A DNA stretch of 64,000 nucleotides from positions 124,001 to 188,000 of the forward strand of contig NZ_JRKJ01000021.1 of assembly GCF_000770795.1 (NCBI RefSeq), in the 5' to 3' direction. Of the stretch, positions 49,209-58,653 are shown piece after piece; within the stretch, counting starts at the first letter, position 1, and every line of letters begins with the position of its first letter. The notes beneath the pieces are model-generated. The model did no database searches and was not told the origin of the DNA. It saw nothing but the letters and a program-made list of their open reading frames with translations. This DNA comes from Lysobacter dokdonensis DS-58. Its GTDB lineage: Bacteria; Pseudomonadota; Gammaproteobacteria; Xanthomonadales; Xanthomonadaceae. A program made the position numbers and the translations under genes.

Positions 49209-50113
49209 CCGGGCCGGTTTCGCCCTTCGCATTCGTCGACGGCGCGCTCGATCGCGCCGACCATCTCCGCGACGACCCCGACACCCTCGCCACCCTCTGG
49301 CCGCAGGCGCGCGTCGTCGTGCTCGAAGACGACGGCCGTGCATTCGCCGGCGATGACACCCGGTTGTTCGCGCCCGATGGCGCGGCGATCGGGGGCGGGC
49401 CCGGCACTGCGATTTTCCTCGGCATGCGCGATGGACAAGCGTGGTTCGCGCAAGCGGCGCGGCGTCTGTCGATCGACGCGCCCGCTCGCATCGACCTGCG
49501 CAGCGCGGCGACGCAATGGAACGCCTTCGACGCCACCGTGTTCGCGCAAGCGCGCGCGATGCTGCATTGGCATACGCGCCACGCGTTCTGCGGCGTGTGC
49601 GGAGGCGAACTCGCCTTCGTGCGCGCCGGCTGGCTCGGCCAGTGCGCGCGCTGCGGCAGCGAGCATTACCCGCGCACCGACCAGGCGATCATCGCGGCGG
49701 TCAGCGATGGCCAACGGTTGTTGCTCGGCCGCCAGCGCAACTGGCCGCCGCGGCGCTGGTCGGTGATCGCCGGGTTCGTCGAACCGGGCGAATCGCTCGA
49801 ACAGACCGTCGCGCGCGAAGTGCTGGAGGAAACCGGCGTGCGCGTGCTGCGCTGCCGCTATGTCGCCTCGCAGCCGTGGCCGTTCCCCGGCTCGCTGATG
49901 CTCGGTTTCCTCGCGGAGGCCGGGCCCGACGTCCCCGTGGTGGGTGACGAGCTCGACGACGCGCGCTGGTTCGACGCCGACACCATCCGCGCGGGCCTTG
50001 CGCGCGATTGGTCGGTGGGGCCGGAGGAAGACGAGGGCGGCATCGCGCTGTCCGCACCGATTTCCATCGCCCGTTGGCTGATCGAGTCCTGGTTGGCATC
50101 CGTCACGCGCTGA
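49205..50113 (+). CDS. nudC: NAD+ diphosphatase / RNA deNADding enzyme NudC
   Basis: 302 residues from GTG 49205 (GTGA overlap with erpA; GTG 49178 would overlap further). An N-terminal NUDIX-like domain, a zinc ribbon (FCGVCGG ... [13 protein letters not shown]), a Nudix box in [20 protein letters not shown], and the NudC-specific SQPWPFPGS. It hydrolyses NAD(H) to NMN(H) and AMP and removes NAD caps from RNA. Confidence 0.93.
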   Translation: MTGPVSPFAFVDGALDRADHLRDDPDTLATLWPQARVVVLEDDGRAFAGDDTRLFAPDGAAIGGGPGTAIFLGMRDGQAWFAQAARRLSIDAPARIDLRSAATQWNAFDATVFAQARAMLHWHTRHAFCGVCGGELAFVRAGWLGQCARCGSEHYPRTDQAIIAAVSDGQRLLLGRQRNWPPRRWSVIAGFVEPGESLEQTVAREVLEETGVRVLRCRYVASQPWPFPGSLMLGFLAEAGPDVPVVGDELDDARWFDADTIRAGLARDWSVGPEEDEGGIALSAPISIARWLIESWLASVTR

Positions 50114-50186
50114 ATGCGCACGGGATGATTCCGTATCATGCCGCCGACGGGTCGCCCGTCGCGGTCCCGATCCTCCGAGGATGTCG

Positions 50187-51101
50187 ATGTCCATCACGCT
50201 GATCGCCGTCGTCATCGCGCTCGTCGTCGGCCATTCGATGCCGGCACTGGTGGCGTTGCGTCGCTACGACTGGTTCATCCGTTGGCTCGAGTGGCTCGCC
50301 GCGCAGCTCGGCGACAGCCCGTCGTGGCGCGGCGCGGGCGGGATGCTGTTCGCCATCGGCCCGCCGCTGCTGCTCATCGCGCTGCTGCAGATCGCGTTGC
50401 GCGGGGACTTCTATGGGTTCCCGGCGTTCGTCTTCGCGCTGGCCGCATTGTTCTATGCATGGGGGCCGCGCGACCTCGACCACGACGTCGAGGCGGTGGT
50501 GAACGCCGCCGACCCGGTGGCCCGCCGCGAAGCTGCCGCGCGGCTGTTCCCCGAACGCGACGCCGCGGCGCTGGACGGAGGCTCGCTGGTCGAAGCCGTG
50601 TTCCGCTGCGCGTTGTGGCGCTGGTTCGGCGTGTTGTTCTGGTTCCTGTTGCTCGGTGCGTTCGGCGCGCTGCTGTATCGCCTGGTGTCGCTGTGCGCGC
50701 AGGGCGAGGCGCAGAAGCGGTTGCCCGAAGGCGCCTCGCAGGCGGCGCGCACCTTGCTGGCGTTCCTCGACTGGCCCGTCGCGCAATTGATGACGCTCTC
50801 GCTCGCGCTGGTCGGCAACTTCGACAGCGTGTTCGCCGCATGGAAGGGCGCCGGCGGCGCGGGGTATACGGGCGACACGCGGTTCCTCGCCGCCGCGGCG
50901 CGCGCCAGCGTGCGCAGCGAGCTGGCGGACGAAGCCCTCGACGACATCGACACCGAGTACGTCGCCGATGGCGGTGTCGCCGTCGCGCGCGGCGTGCCCG
51001 GGCTGCCGGAACTGCGCGATGCCATGAGCCTGGTGTGGCGCATCCTGCTGCTGTGGCTGGCGGTGCTGGCGTTGTTCGTCATCGCCGGCTGGGTGGCCTG
51101 A
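50187..51101 (+). CDS. ampE: AmpE-like membrane protein
   Basis: 304 residues with four main membrane segments. FYAWGPRDLDHDVEAVV near residue 90 is the AmpE/CobD-like signature. ATG 50187 is preferred to ATG 50181 because GAGGA then lies five bases upstream. E. coli AmpE is an inner-membrane protein linked to beta-lactamase induction, but ampD is not adjacent here, so the role is uncertain. A terminator follows directly. Confidence 0.82.
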   Translation: MSITLIAVVIALVVGHSMPALVALRRYDWFIRWLEWLAAQLGDSPSWRGAGGMLFAIGPPLLLIALLQIALRGDFYGFPAFVFALAALFYAWGPRDLDHDVEAVVNAADPVARREAAARLFPERDAAALDGGSLVEAVFRCALWRWFGVLFWFLLLGAFGALLYRLVSLCAQGEAQKRLPEGASQAARTLLAFLDWPVAQLMTLSLALVGNFDSVFAAWKGAGGAGYTGDTRFLAAAARASVRSELADEALDDIDTEYVADGGVAVARGVPGLPELRDAMSLVWRILLLWLAVLALFVIAGWVA

Positions 51102-51124
51102 CGCCCGCAACGGGCGTCGCTTTT
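51100..51124 (+). terminator. Rho-independent terminator after ampE
   Basis: GACGCCCG-caa-CGGGCGTC followed by GCTTTT, starting within the ampE stop codon; it also lies at the 3' end of the convergent Xre gene. Confidence 0.8.
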
Positions 51125-51519
51125 CAGCGTTTGCGCTTCTGTTCGGATTCGCGCAGGTGCTCGATCAGTTCGCGCACGAGCTTGCGCGCCTTCGGCGGCA
51201 ATGCGATGAACGCATCGATGGCGTGTTGATCCATCGCCGGAATGCGGAATTCGACGCGCGTCTCGCGAACGCGGGAAGACGCCTGCACCCCGTACTGCAA
51301 CTCGGTAGGCGTGATGCGGACCAGTTGCGCCAACGCAATGAGATTGCGTTGGCGCGGCATGCTCTTTCCGTGCAGCCAACGAGAAACAGCTTGAGGCGTC
51401 GTGGGATCTCCCCCATGGCGCGTCAAGTGGAAGCAGATCTCGGACGGACTTTCCCGATAACCAGCGACTTTCAGCGCGTTGCGCAGTCGTTCGCCGAACA
51501 GGGCCTGTTCGCTTTTCAT
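51124..51519 (-). CDS. Xre-family helix-turn-helix regulator
   Basis: 131 residues from ATG 51519. N-terminal HTH (about 5-70) with TTPQAVSRWLHGKSMPRQRN as recognition segment; the C-terminal helical tail (ALPPKARKLVRELIEHLRES) is probably for dimerisation. It resembles small phage-type or chromosomal Xre repressors. It is divergent from an unrecognised gene across 90 bp that includes an AT-richer stretch (about 51556-51585), a candidate operator. Target unknown. Confidence 0.83.
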   Translation of the reverse strand: MKSEQALFGERLRNALKVAGYRESPSEICFHLTRHGGDPTTPQAVSRWLHGKSMPRQRNLIALAQLVRITPTELQYGVQASSRVRETRVEFRIPAMDQHAIDAFIALPPKARKLVRELIEHLRESEQKRKR

Positions 51520-51609
51520 GGCGCCGACGTTAGGCGGCGCGGTGCAAACGCCCTGCAATTATCGCGTTACCCTCGTTTAACCAATCCGGTTCATGGCAGG
51601 CATTTCGCG

Positions 51610-52572
51610 ATGGCCACCTCCCTTCTCGAACGGCTGCCGCGCCTGGTCGTACACGGGCGCCGGCAGGCACAACGGCTCATGGAGTCCACCACCGGACGGA
51701 ACCGCGAACGCGCGGTGCCGTTGGAAGTCGTCGTCGCGCCCGACGACCCCGTGTCCGAGGGCCGCGTGCGCCGCCTGGTGTGCGGCGCGCCGGCACTCTG
51801 CGTCGCCGCGTTGATCGCCGAGCTGCGCCAGGGCGATGGCGCGCCGCTCGACCGCGTTGTCCTCGACCTGCACCCGGCCGGCGATGACGACACCCATGCG
51901 CTCGCGGCGCGCCTGGCGCGCTGGGCGCCGTGCATCGCGCTCTTGCGCAAGCTCGCGCCGGAGGCCGTGTTCGTTCCACAGTTCCCGGAGGGCGAACGCG
52001 GCCCGCTGCAATTGGTGTTCGATGCGTTCGGCTGGCCTGCAACGATGCGCGAAACGGCGGCGCGCGACACCACCACCTTGCTGCTCGCAGACGATGCCAC
52101 GCGATTGACAGCGCTCGCGCGGCCGCACGCCGCCTGGATCGCCTGCGTGCGCGATGCCGCCGGGTGCGCTGCATTGCGCAGAAACCTCCTGCTCCGCGGC
52201 GACACGTCGTTCTGCATCGAGGAGGTCGGCGCGACGCCCGCGGAGTGGACGCGCCGCAACGCGGCCGCGCAACCGGTCAAGGCGATGCACGCCGCGCTCG
52301 CGGCGTTCGGCGCGAAAGCGCTCGCCTCGCCCGCGGTGTGCACGACACCAGCCGGGCGGCGTCGTGCGGGCGGCGACGTGCTGCTCGGGGAAACCCTGCG
52401 TGACGGCGTTCGCTCCCTCGTGTGGGTGGACGCCCCGGACCGCCGCACGGGCGAAGCCACGCTCAGTCGCGCGGTCACCCGTCGCGAGGTCAGCCACTAT
52501 CCGCACGTGACCATCCTGGGATGGCACTTCGCGCCGACGCTGTCGCAACAGCTCGCCACGCGGGCGGATTAG
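51610..52572 (+). CDS. Unrecognised protein, 320 residues
   Basis: Not recognised. It reads as alternating alpha/beta with many Ala, Arg, Thr and no signal peptide or membrane segment. LEVVVAPDDPVSEGRVRRLV and VSHYPHVTILGWHFAPT are the most distinctive stretches; several Cys are present but not in a metal-binding spacing. Codon usage matches neighbours. It is divergent from the Xre gene and followed three bases later by a second unknown gene, so the two probably form an operon. Confidence 0.6.
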   Translation: MATSLLERLPRLVVHGRRQAQRLMESTTGRNRERAVPLEVVVAPDDPVSEGRVRRLVCGAPALCVAALIAELRQGDGAPLDRVVLDLHPAGDDDTHALAARLARWAPCIALLRKLAPEAVFVPQFPEGERGPLQLVFDAFGWPATMRETAARDTTTLLLADDATRLTALARPHAAWIACVRDAAGCAALRRNLLLRGDTSFCIEEVGATPAEWTRRNAAAQPVKAMHAALAAFGAKALASPAVCTTPAGRRRAGGDVLLGETLRDGVRSLVWVDAPDRRTGEATLSRAVTRREVSHYPHVTILGWHFAPTLSQQLATRAD

Positions 52573-52575
52573 CAG

Positions 52576-53028
52576 GTGGACGTGCGCGGCATTCGATGCC
52601 TTCCGCGCGGGGAACGCGGTCCCGCACTGCGGGTCGATCCGCGCGGCTTCACCCCCATCGAGGGCCTATCGCGTGCGTGGGTGGATCGCGAACGCTCGCG
52701 CAGCGCCCCCGAGGTCGAGTGGCTCATCGTGCAGCTCGGCGACGGCGAGCAGATCGTCGATTGGTCCGTCGACCCCGCGCACGATGGCGAGGTCTTCCGC
52801 GGCGCATGGCATGCATTGCGCGACGCGCATTCCGGCGTGCGCATCGCTCGCATGCGGATGCCATGGCAGGCGGCGCCTCGCCGCGTCTGCGTGCGCGCCA
52901 TCGATGCACAGGGCCGCGCAAGCGAGCTGCGCTTCGTCGCCGATGCGGGCGCGACGCCGGGACCGCCGCACGCCCATGCCGTTCCGGCGCGCGCGCGGGG
53001 ATGCGCGCAGGTCGAGGCGCTCTGCTAG
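52576..53028 (+). CDS. Unrecognised small protein, possible Ig-like beta domain
   Basis: 150 residues from GTG 52576, three bases after the preceding stop. VEWLIVQLGDGEQIVDWSVD and RRVCVRAIDAQGRASELRF resemble strands of an Ig/FN3-like fold. No signal peptide or membrane helix. The N- and C-terminal 30 residues are Arg/Ala-rich and probably flexible. Function unknown; coding status is supported by tight spacing and codon bias only. Confidence 0.5.
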   Translation: MDVRGIRCLPRGERGPALRVDPRGFTPIEGLSRAWVDRERSRSAPEVEWLIVQLGDGEQIVDWSVDPAHDGEVFRGAWHALRDAHSGVRIARMRMPWQAAPRRVCVRAIDAQGRASELRFVADAGATPGPPHAHAVPARARGCAQVEALC

Positions 53029-53061
53029 GCTCCGCGCGAACCCCCGCGGCGGCCGCATTCG

Positions 53062-54921
53062 ATGGCGCACAACCAGTTCGAACTCCTCCGGCAGCGGCGC
53101 TTCCTGCCGTTCTTCGCGACCCAATCGCTCGGCGCCTTCAACGACAACGTTTTCCGGCAGGCCATCATCGGCCTGCTGTTCTTCATGGGCGTGGCCAGCG
53201 ACGAGCGCAGTTTCTATACCAACCTGGCGCCCGCGATCTTCATCCTGCCGTATTTCCTGTTCAGCGCGACGGCCGGGCAGATCGCGGAGAAGCTCGAGAA
53301 GTCGCGACTGATCCGCATCACGACGATGATGGAAATCGCCATCATGTCGCTGGCTGCGGTCGGCTTCCTGATGCAGAACATGGTGGTGCTGCTCATCGCG
53401 CTGTTTTCGACGGGCGTGCAGTCCGCGCTGTTCGGCCCGGTGAAGTATTCGATCCTGCCCTCTGTGCTCAAGCCCGAGGAACTCACCGGCGGCAATGGCC
53501 TGGTCGAGATGGGCACGTCGGTGTCGATCCTCGTCGGCATGCTGCTCGGCGGGATGATCTTCCAGGTTGCCGGCGACAACGGGCCGATGGTCGCTGCAGT
53601 GTCGGTGATCCTCTTCGCGATCGCGGGCAATCTCGTCAGCCGCGCAATCCCGCCGACCGATGCCGCCGCACCGGACCTGAAGGTCGGCTGGAACCCCATT
53701 CCCGAATCCATCCGCGTCCTGCGACTGGTGCGCAAGCAGGTCGCGGTGCGCAACTCGGTGCTGGGCGTGTCGTGGTTCTGGTTCGTCGGCACGATGCTCA
53801 CCGCGCAGTTGCCGACCTACGGGGACGAGAACCTCGGCGGCGACGTGTCGACGTACACCGTCCTGCTCGCGGTGTTCTCGATCGCGACGGGCGTTGGCTC
53901 GGTGCTCTGCGAAAAACTTTCAGCGCGCACGGTGGAGATCGGCCTCGTCCCGCTCGGCGCGTTCGGCATGAGCGCGTTCCTCTTCGTCCTGGCGTTGTGG
54001 CTGCCGGAAGCGGGTGCGACGTACACCCACGGCTTGGTGCACACCATCGTCGCGCTCAGCGGCATCGGCCTGTTCGCCGGCTTCTACGTCGTGCCGTTGT
54101 TCGCGCTGATCCAGAGCCGCACGCCGAAGCGCGAACTCTCGCGCGTGATCGCGGGCATGAACATCCAGAACGCGGGCTTCATCGTGCTCGCCGCGGTGCT
54201 GGGCATCGTCGGCCTCCAATACCTGCACTGGACGATCCCGCAGCTGTTCCTGGCGCTGGCGATCGCTAATACGCTGGTGGCGCTCTGGATATTCACCGTC
54301 GTTCCCGAATTCCTGATGCGCTTCCTCAGCTGGGTGCTGGTGCGCACGCTGTACCGCCTGCGCGTGCACGGCATCGAAGCCCACGTGCCCGACGAGGGCC
54401 CTGCGCTGCTGGTGTGCAACCACGTCAGCTACATGGACGCGCTGATCCTGTCGGCGACGATCCCGCGCCCGGTGCGCTTCGTCATGTACTGGAAGATCTT
54501 CAACATCCCGGTGATGCGCTGGATCTTCCGCACCGCCAAGGCGATTCCCATCGCCGGCGCGCGCGAAAACCCGGAGCTGATGCAACGCGCCTTCGACGAA
54601 ATCGACGCCGCCCTGGCCAAAGGCGAAATCGTCGGCATCTTCCCGGAAGGTGCGTTGACCCACGACGGCCAGATCGCCGCGTTCAAATCGGGCGTCGAGA
54701 AGATCCTGCAACGCCGCGAAGTCCCCGTCGTCCCGATGGCCCTGCGCGGCATGTGGACCAGCATGTGGAGCAAACGCGACGGCCGCCTGAAACGCATGCG
54801 CGTCCCGCGCCGGTTCCGCGCGCACGTCGAGGTGATCGCGTCGACGCAGATCGAAGGCCAGATCGCCACCGCCGAGTTGCTGGAAGCGAAGGTGCGTGAA
54901 TTGCGAGGCGATGCTGCGTAG
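53062..54921 (+). CDS. MFS lysophospholipid-transporter-like / PlsC acyltransferase fusion
   Basis: 619 residues. Residues about 10-410 are a 12-helix MFS transporter of LplT type (FFATQSLGAFNDNVFRQAI opening, FGPVKYSILP). Residues about 430-610 are a PlsC/LPLAT acyltransferase with the HX4D motif in CNHVSYMDAL and FPEGALT. This is the LplT-Aas arrangement without the C-terminal acyl-ACP synthetase of Aas. Likely role: bringing lysophospholipids inward and re-acylating them. Monocistronic by spacing. Confidence 0.9.
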   Translation: MAHNQFELLRQRRFLPFFATQSLGAFNDNVFRQAIIGLLFFMGVASDERSFYTNLAPAIFILPYFLFSATAGQIAEKLEKSRLIRITTMMEIAIMSLAAVGFLMQNMVVLLIALFSTGVQSALFGPVKYSILPSVLKPEELTGGNGLVEMGTSVSILVGMLLGGMIFQVAGDNGPMVAAVSVILFAIAGNLVSRAIPPTDAAAPDLKVGWNPIPESIRVLRLVRKQVAVRNSVLGVSWFWFVGTMLTAQLPTYGDENLGGDVSTYTVLLAVFSIATGVGSVLCEKLSARTVEIGLVPLGAFGMSAFLFVLALWLPEAGATYTHGLVHTIVALSGIGLFAGFYVVPLFALIQSRTPKRELSRVIAGMNIQNAGFIVLAAVLGIVGLQYLHWTIPQLFLALAIANTLVALWIFTVVPEFLMRFLSWVLVRTLYRLRVHGIEAHVPDEGPALLVCNHVSYMDALILSATIPRPVRFVMYWKIFNIPVMRWIFRTAKAIPIAGARENPELMQRAFDEIDAALAKGEIVGIFPEGALTHDGQIAAFKSGVEKILQRREVPVVPMALRGMWTSMWSKRDGRLKRMRVPRRFRAHVEVIASTQIEGQIATAELLEAKVRELRGDAA

Positions 54922-54980
54922 CTGCTGACCGGGTTTCAGTGGCAAGCACGGAAAAACCGCCTATCGGGCGCCGGCTCGAC

Positions 54981-54999
54981 ATATGCACGATGTGCATAT
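54981..54999. promoter_or_regulatory. Perfect inverted repeat abutting the brnT start, candidate BrnA operator
   Basis: ATATGCAC-gat-GTGCATAT ends at the base before ATG 55000. It is AT-rich against a GC-rich background, occupies the place of a Shine-Dalgarno, and is the expected position for BrnA autorepression. Confidence 0.7.
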
Positions 55000-55257
55000 A
55001 TGGTCACGTTCGATCCCCGCAAGGCAAAGGCGAACCGGAAGAAGCACGGCGTCGCCTTTTCGGACGCCCGGCTAGCGCTAGATGATCCGCTCGGCCTCAC
55101 CCGGGAGGATTGGTCCGAAGGCGAGCAGCGGTTCGTCACGCTCGGCGTCGCCGTCGGTTCGATCCTGGTCGTCACATGGACGGAGCGTCACAACCAGATC
55201 CGCATCATCTCAGCGCGCAAGGCGAGCGCAGGCGAAGCAAAACACTATGGCAACTGA
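55000..55257 (+). CDS. brnT: BrnT-family ribonuclease toxin
   Basis: 85 residues, DUF497/BrnT fold: FDPRKAKANRKKHGVAFSDA at the start, then WTERHNQIRIISARKAS near the end, with the family's conserved Arg/His/Arg surface. BrnT cleaves RNA and stops growth until BrnA neutralises it. No Shine-Dalgarno is visible because the operator repeat precedes the ATG, so leaderless translation is possible. brnA overlaps the end by 11 bases. Confidence 0.9.
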   Translation: MVTFDPRKAKANRKKHGVAFSDARLALDDPLGLTREDWSEGEQRFVTLGVAVGSILVVTWTERHNQIRIISARKASAGEAKHYGN

Positions 55258-55594
55258 CATCGACTTCTCGGACGCGCGACGCGGCGCCGCACTCCCGGCC
55301 CCGAAGGGCAAGACGCGCATTACCATCTATATCGACGACGACGTTCTGGATGCATTCCGGGATCGAGCCGAAGCGGAAGGGCGTGGCTACCAGACCGCCA
55401 TCAATGAGGCATTGCGGCGTTCGATTGCGACCGGTGCTTCGAAGCACGAGGCCTTGCTTGCTCGATTGCAGGACGCCATTGCGGGCGTCCTGGAAGGCGT
55501 CAAGATCATGGAGGCGACAAAGCCGCGCACGATCGCGAAACGCGTACCGCGCGGTCGGACGGTGTCCAAGGGCATCAAGCCGAAGAAGCGCTGA
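55247..55594 (+). CDS. brnA: BrnA-family antitoxin
   Basis: 115 residues. TRITIYIDDDVLDAFRDRAE (about 25-44) and YQTAINEALRRSI form the ribbon-helix-helix DNA-binding domain of BrnA; a helical segment and a basic tail follow (RVPRGRTVSKGIKPKKR). It binds BrnT and represses the operon through the upstream palindrome (inference). The C-terminal 45 residues are longer than I recall as typical. It ends 18 bp from convergent purD. Confidence 0.88.
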   Translation: MATDIDFSDARRGAALPAPKGKTRITIYIDDDVLDAFRDRAEAEGRGYQTAINEALRRSIATGASKHEALLARLQDAIAGVLEGVKIMEATKPRTIAKRVPRGRTVSKGIKPKKR

Positions 55595-55612
55595 TCCAGC
55601 GGCCAGGGGCAT

Positions 55613-56905
55613 TCACCCCTCGCCACGCTCCCGCGCGATCGCCCGCCAGCCGATGTCGTGGCGGTGGAATTCGCCGGTCCACGAGATGCCGGCGATTTCC
55701 GCGTACGCGCGTTGTTGCGCTTCCGCGACCGTTTCGCCCAGCGCGCAGACGCACAGGACGCGGCCGCCGGAGGTCACGATGTGTTCGCCTTCGACGCGCG
55801 TTCCCGCGTGGAAGACCTTCGTGTCCTCGACGTCGGGAGCGTCGATGGAGTTGATGATGTCGCCCAGGCGCGGCGTGCCGGGATAGTTTTCGGCAGCCAT
55901 GACGACGCCGAGCGACTTGCGCGCGTCCCAGTCGGCCTGCGTGGTCGACAATGTGCCGTCGATCGCCGCTTCGACCAACGCCACCAGGTCCGAGCGCAGG
56001 CGCAGCATCACCGGTTGCGTTTCCGGGTCGCCGAAGCGCACGTTGAACTCGATGACCTTCGGCGCGCCGCTCTTGTCGATCATCAGGCCCGCGTAGAGGA
56101 AACCGGTGAACGGCGCGCCGTCGGCCGCCATGCCGCGCACGGTCGGCTCGACCACTTCGCGCATGACGCGCGCATGCACCTCGGGCGTGACCACCGGCGC
56201 GGGCGAGTAGGCGCCCATGCCGCCGGTGTTGGGGCCGGTATCGCCGTCGCGTACGCGCTTGTGGTCCTGCGAGGTCGCCATCGGCAACGCGTGCATGCCG
56301 TCGACCATCGAGATGAAGCTGGCTTCCTCGCCTTCGAGGAATTCCTCGATCACCACGCGCGCGCCGGCGGCGCCGAACGCGTCGCCGGAGAGCATGTCTT
56401 CGATCGCATGTTCGGCTTCAGCCAGCGTCATCGCCACGATCACGCCCTTGCCCGCGGCCAGGCCGTCGGCCTTCACGACGATGGGCGCGCCCTTCGAACG
56501 CACGTAGGCGAGCGCCTCGTCGACCTTGGTGTGCACCGCGTAATGCGCGGTGGGAATGCCGTGGCGCGCGAGGAACTCCTTCGCGAACGCCTTGCTGCCT
56601 TCGAGCTGCGCGGCCGCGGCGGTGGGCCCGAAGACGCGATGGCCCGCAGCGCGGAACCGATCGACCACGCCCGCAACCAACGGTTGCTCGGGACCGACGA
56701 CGGTCAATGCCACGCCTTCGCGTTCGACCAGCGCCAGCAAGCCCTCGATGTCCTTCGCGTCCACGCCGACGTTGCGGCACTTGGCTTCCGTCGCCGTCCC
56801 CGCGTTGCCCGGCGCGACCAGCACTTCGGTCGCGCGCGGCGATTGCGCGAGCTTCCACGCCAGCGCGTGCTCGCGACCGCCGGAACCGATGACGAGGATC
56901 TTCAT
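55613..56905 (-). CDS. purD: Phosphoribosylamine-glycine ligase PurD
   Basis: 430 residues. ATP-grasp enzyme starting [48 protein letters not shown] and [18 protein letters not shown] are its landmarks. It joins glycine to phosphoribosylamine (second step of purine synthesis). AGGAG precedes ATG 56905. It lies 28 bp downstream of purH in the same leftward operon. Confidence 0.96.
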   Translation of the reverse strand: MKILVIGSGGREHALAWKLAQSPRATEVLVAPGNAGTATEAKCRNVGVDAKDIEGLLALVEREGVALTVVGPEQPLVAGVVDRFRAAGHRVFGPTAAAAQLEGSKAFAKEFLARHGIPTAHYAVHTKVDEALAYVRSKGAPIVVKADGLAAGKGVIVAMTLAEAEHAIEDMLSGDAFGAAGARVVIEEFLEGEEASFISMVDGMHALPMATSQDHKRVRDGDTGPNTGGMGAYSPAPVVTPEVHARVMREVVEPTVRGMAADGAPFTGFLYAGLMIDKSGAPKVIEFNVRFGDPETQPVMLRLRSDLVALVEAAIDGTLSTTQADWDARKSLGVVMAAENYPGTPRLGDIINSIDAPDVEDTKVFHAGTRVEGEHIVTSGGRVLCVCALGETVAEAQQRAYAEIAGISWTGEFHRHDIGWRAIARERGEG

Positions 56906-56933
56906 GCGTTGCTCCTGGCGATGGGGGCGCGGA

Positions 56934-58511
56934 TCAGTGGCGGAAGTGGCGGATGCCGGTGAACACCATCGCGATGTCGTGCTCGTCCGCGGCGGCGATG
57001 ACTTCGTTGTCGCGCATCGAACCGCCCGGTTGGATGACCGTGCGGATGCCGGCGGCGGCCGCGGCGTCGATGCCGTCGCGGAAGGGGAAGAATGCATCGG
57101 AGGCCATCGCCGAGCCCGGTACCACGAGCCCGGCTTCCTCGGCCTTGAGCGCGGCGATCTTCGCCGACACCACGCGGCTCATCTGGCCGGCGCCGATGCC
57201 GATCGTGCGGCCGTCGCGCGCGTAGACGATCGCGTTGGACTTCACGTACTTCGCCACGCGCCAGGCGAACAGCAGGTCTTCGAGCTCCTTCGGCGTCGGC
57301 GCACGCTTGGAAACGACCTTCAATTCGTCGCGTGTCACTTCGCGGATGTCGCTGGTCTGCATCAGCAGGCCCGAGCCGACGCGCTTGACGTCGGCGTTGT
57401 TGCGGCCTTCGCCGTGCGGGATGCGCAGCACGCGCACGTTGGCTTTCTTGCGCGCGTAGTCCAGCGCGGCGGCGTCGTATTCCGGCGCGATGAGCACTTC
57501 GACGAACTGGCGGTCGAGGATGGCCTTCGCCGTGGCCCCATCAAGCGTGCGGTTGAACGCGATGATGCCGCCGAAGGCGGAGGTCGGGTCCGTCGCGTAA
57601 GCCAGCTCATAGGCCGCGCCGACATCGGCCGCTTCGGCCACGCCGCACGGATTGGCGTGCTTGACGACCACGCACGCCGGATTCTCGAACTGGCGCACGC
57701 ATTCCCACGCAGCATCCGCATCGGCGAGGTTGTTGAACGACAACTCCTTGCCCTGCAACTGCGTGAACGTCGCCAACGTGCCCGGCACCGGCCACAGGTC
57801 GCGGTAGAACGCGGCCTGCTGGTGCGGGTTCTCGCCGTAGCGCAGGTCCATCACCTTCACGAAGTTGCTGTTCTGCTGCGCGGGGAAGTGCGAGCGCGTG
57901 CCGTCTTCGTTGATCGACGAGAGGTAATCGCTGATGCAGGCGTCGTACTGGGCGACGCGATTGAACGCGGCCACCGACATCGCGAAACGCGTACGCGCCG
58001 ACAGCGCACCGCCGTTGCCGTTCAACTCGTCGACCAGCGCCGCGTACTGCGCCGGATCCGTCGCCACCGCCACGCGCGCGAAGTTCTTCGCCGCCGAACG
58101 CAGCATCGCCGGCCCGCCGATGTCGATGTTCTCCACGATGTCGTCCATCGTGCTGTTCGGGTCGATGGCGACCTTCTCGAACGGATAGAGATTCAGCACC
58201 AGCAGGTCGATCGGTGCGATGCCGTGCTGCCGCATGACCGCCTCGTCGATGCCGCTGCGGCCGAGCAGGCCGCCATGCACCAGCGGATGCAGCGTCTTGA
58301 CGCGGCCGTCCATCATTTCGGGGAACTGCGTCAGTTCGCTGACGTCGCGCACGCGCAGGCCCGCATCGCGCAGCGCCTTCGAGGTGCCGCCGGTGGACAC
58401 CAGCTCGACATCCAGCGCGGCGAGCGCGCGGGCGAGTTCGACCAGGCCGGTCTTGTCGGAAACGGAAAGCAGGGCCCGGCGGATCTTCACCGGCGAAAGG
58501 GTCGACGACAT
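56934..58511 (-). CDS. purH: Bifunctional AICAR transformylase / IMP cyclohydrolase PurH
   Basis: 525 residues from ATG 58511 (ATG 58541 is an in-frame alternative). The N-terminal cyclohydrolase ([38 protein letters not shown]) is followed by the transformylase ([36 protein letters not shown]). It performs the last two steps to IMP. purHD is the standard gammaproteobacterial order. It is divergent from the ynb-like operon across 142 bp. Confidence 0.95.
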   Translation of the reverse strand: MSSTLSPVKIRRALLSVSDKTGLVELARALAALDVELVSTGGTSKALRDAGLRVRDVSELTQFPEMMDGRVKTLHPLVHGGLLGRSGIDEAVMRQHGIAPIDLLVLNLYPFEKVAIDPNSTMDDIVENIDIGGPAMLRSAAKNFARVAVATDPAQYAALVDELNGNGGALSARTRFAMSVAAFNRVAQYDACISDYLSSINEDGTRSHFPAQQNSNFVKVMDLRYGENPHQQAAFYRDLWPVPGTLATFTQLQGKELSFNNLADADAAWECVRQFENPACVVVKHANPCGVAEAADVGAAYELAYATDPTSAFGGIIAFNRTLDGATAKAILDRQFVEVLIAPEYDAAALDYARKKANVRVLRIPHGEGRNNADVKRVGSGLLMQTSDIREVTRDELKVVSKRAPTPKELEDLLFAWRVAKYVKSNAIVYARDGRTIGIGAGQMSRVVSAKIAALKAEEAGLVVPGSAMASDAFFPFRDGIDAAAAAGIRTVIQPGGSMRDNEVIAAADEHDIAMVFTGIRHFRH

Positions 58512-58653
58512 GGCGGGGGCCGCGGGCGTGGGGAGCGCCATTCTAACGGGGCCGCCGAGCCGGTGGCCTGCATGGCGCGGCCTGCCAAGGTGTCGTAACG
58601 TGCGCGCAGGCCGGGGAGGGGACCCGGCGCCGCAGGCCAGGGGAGTGGCGCGC

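Noticed and set aside
58512-58653. PurR operator or purine riboswitch before purH
   Set aside because: No PurR-like ACGCAAACG palindrome or aptamer core seen in the 142-bp divergent region.
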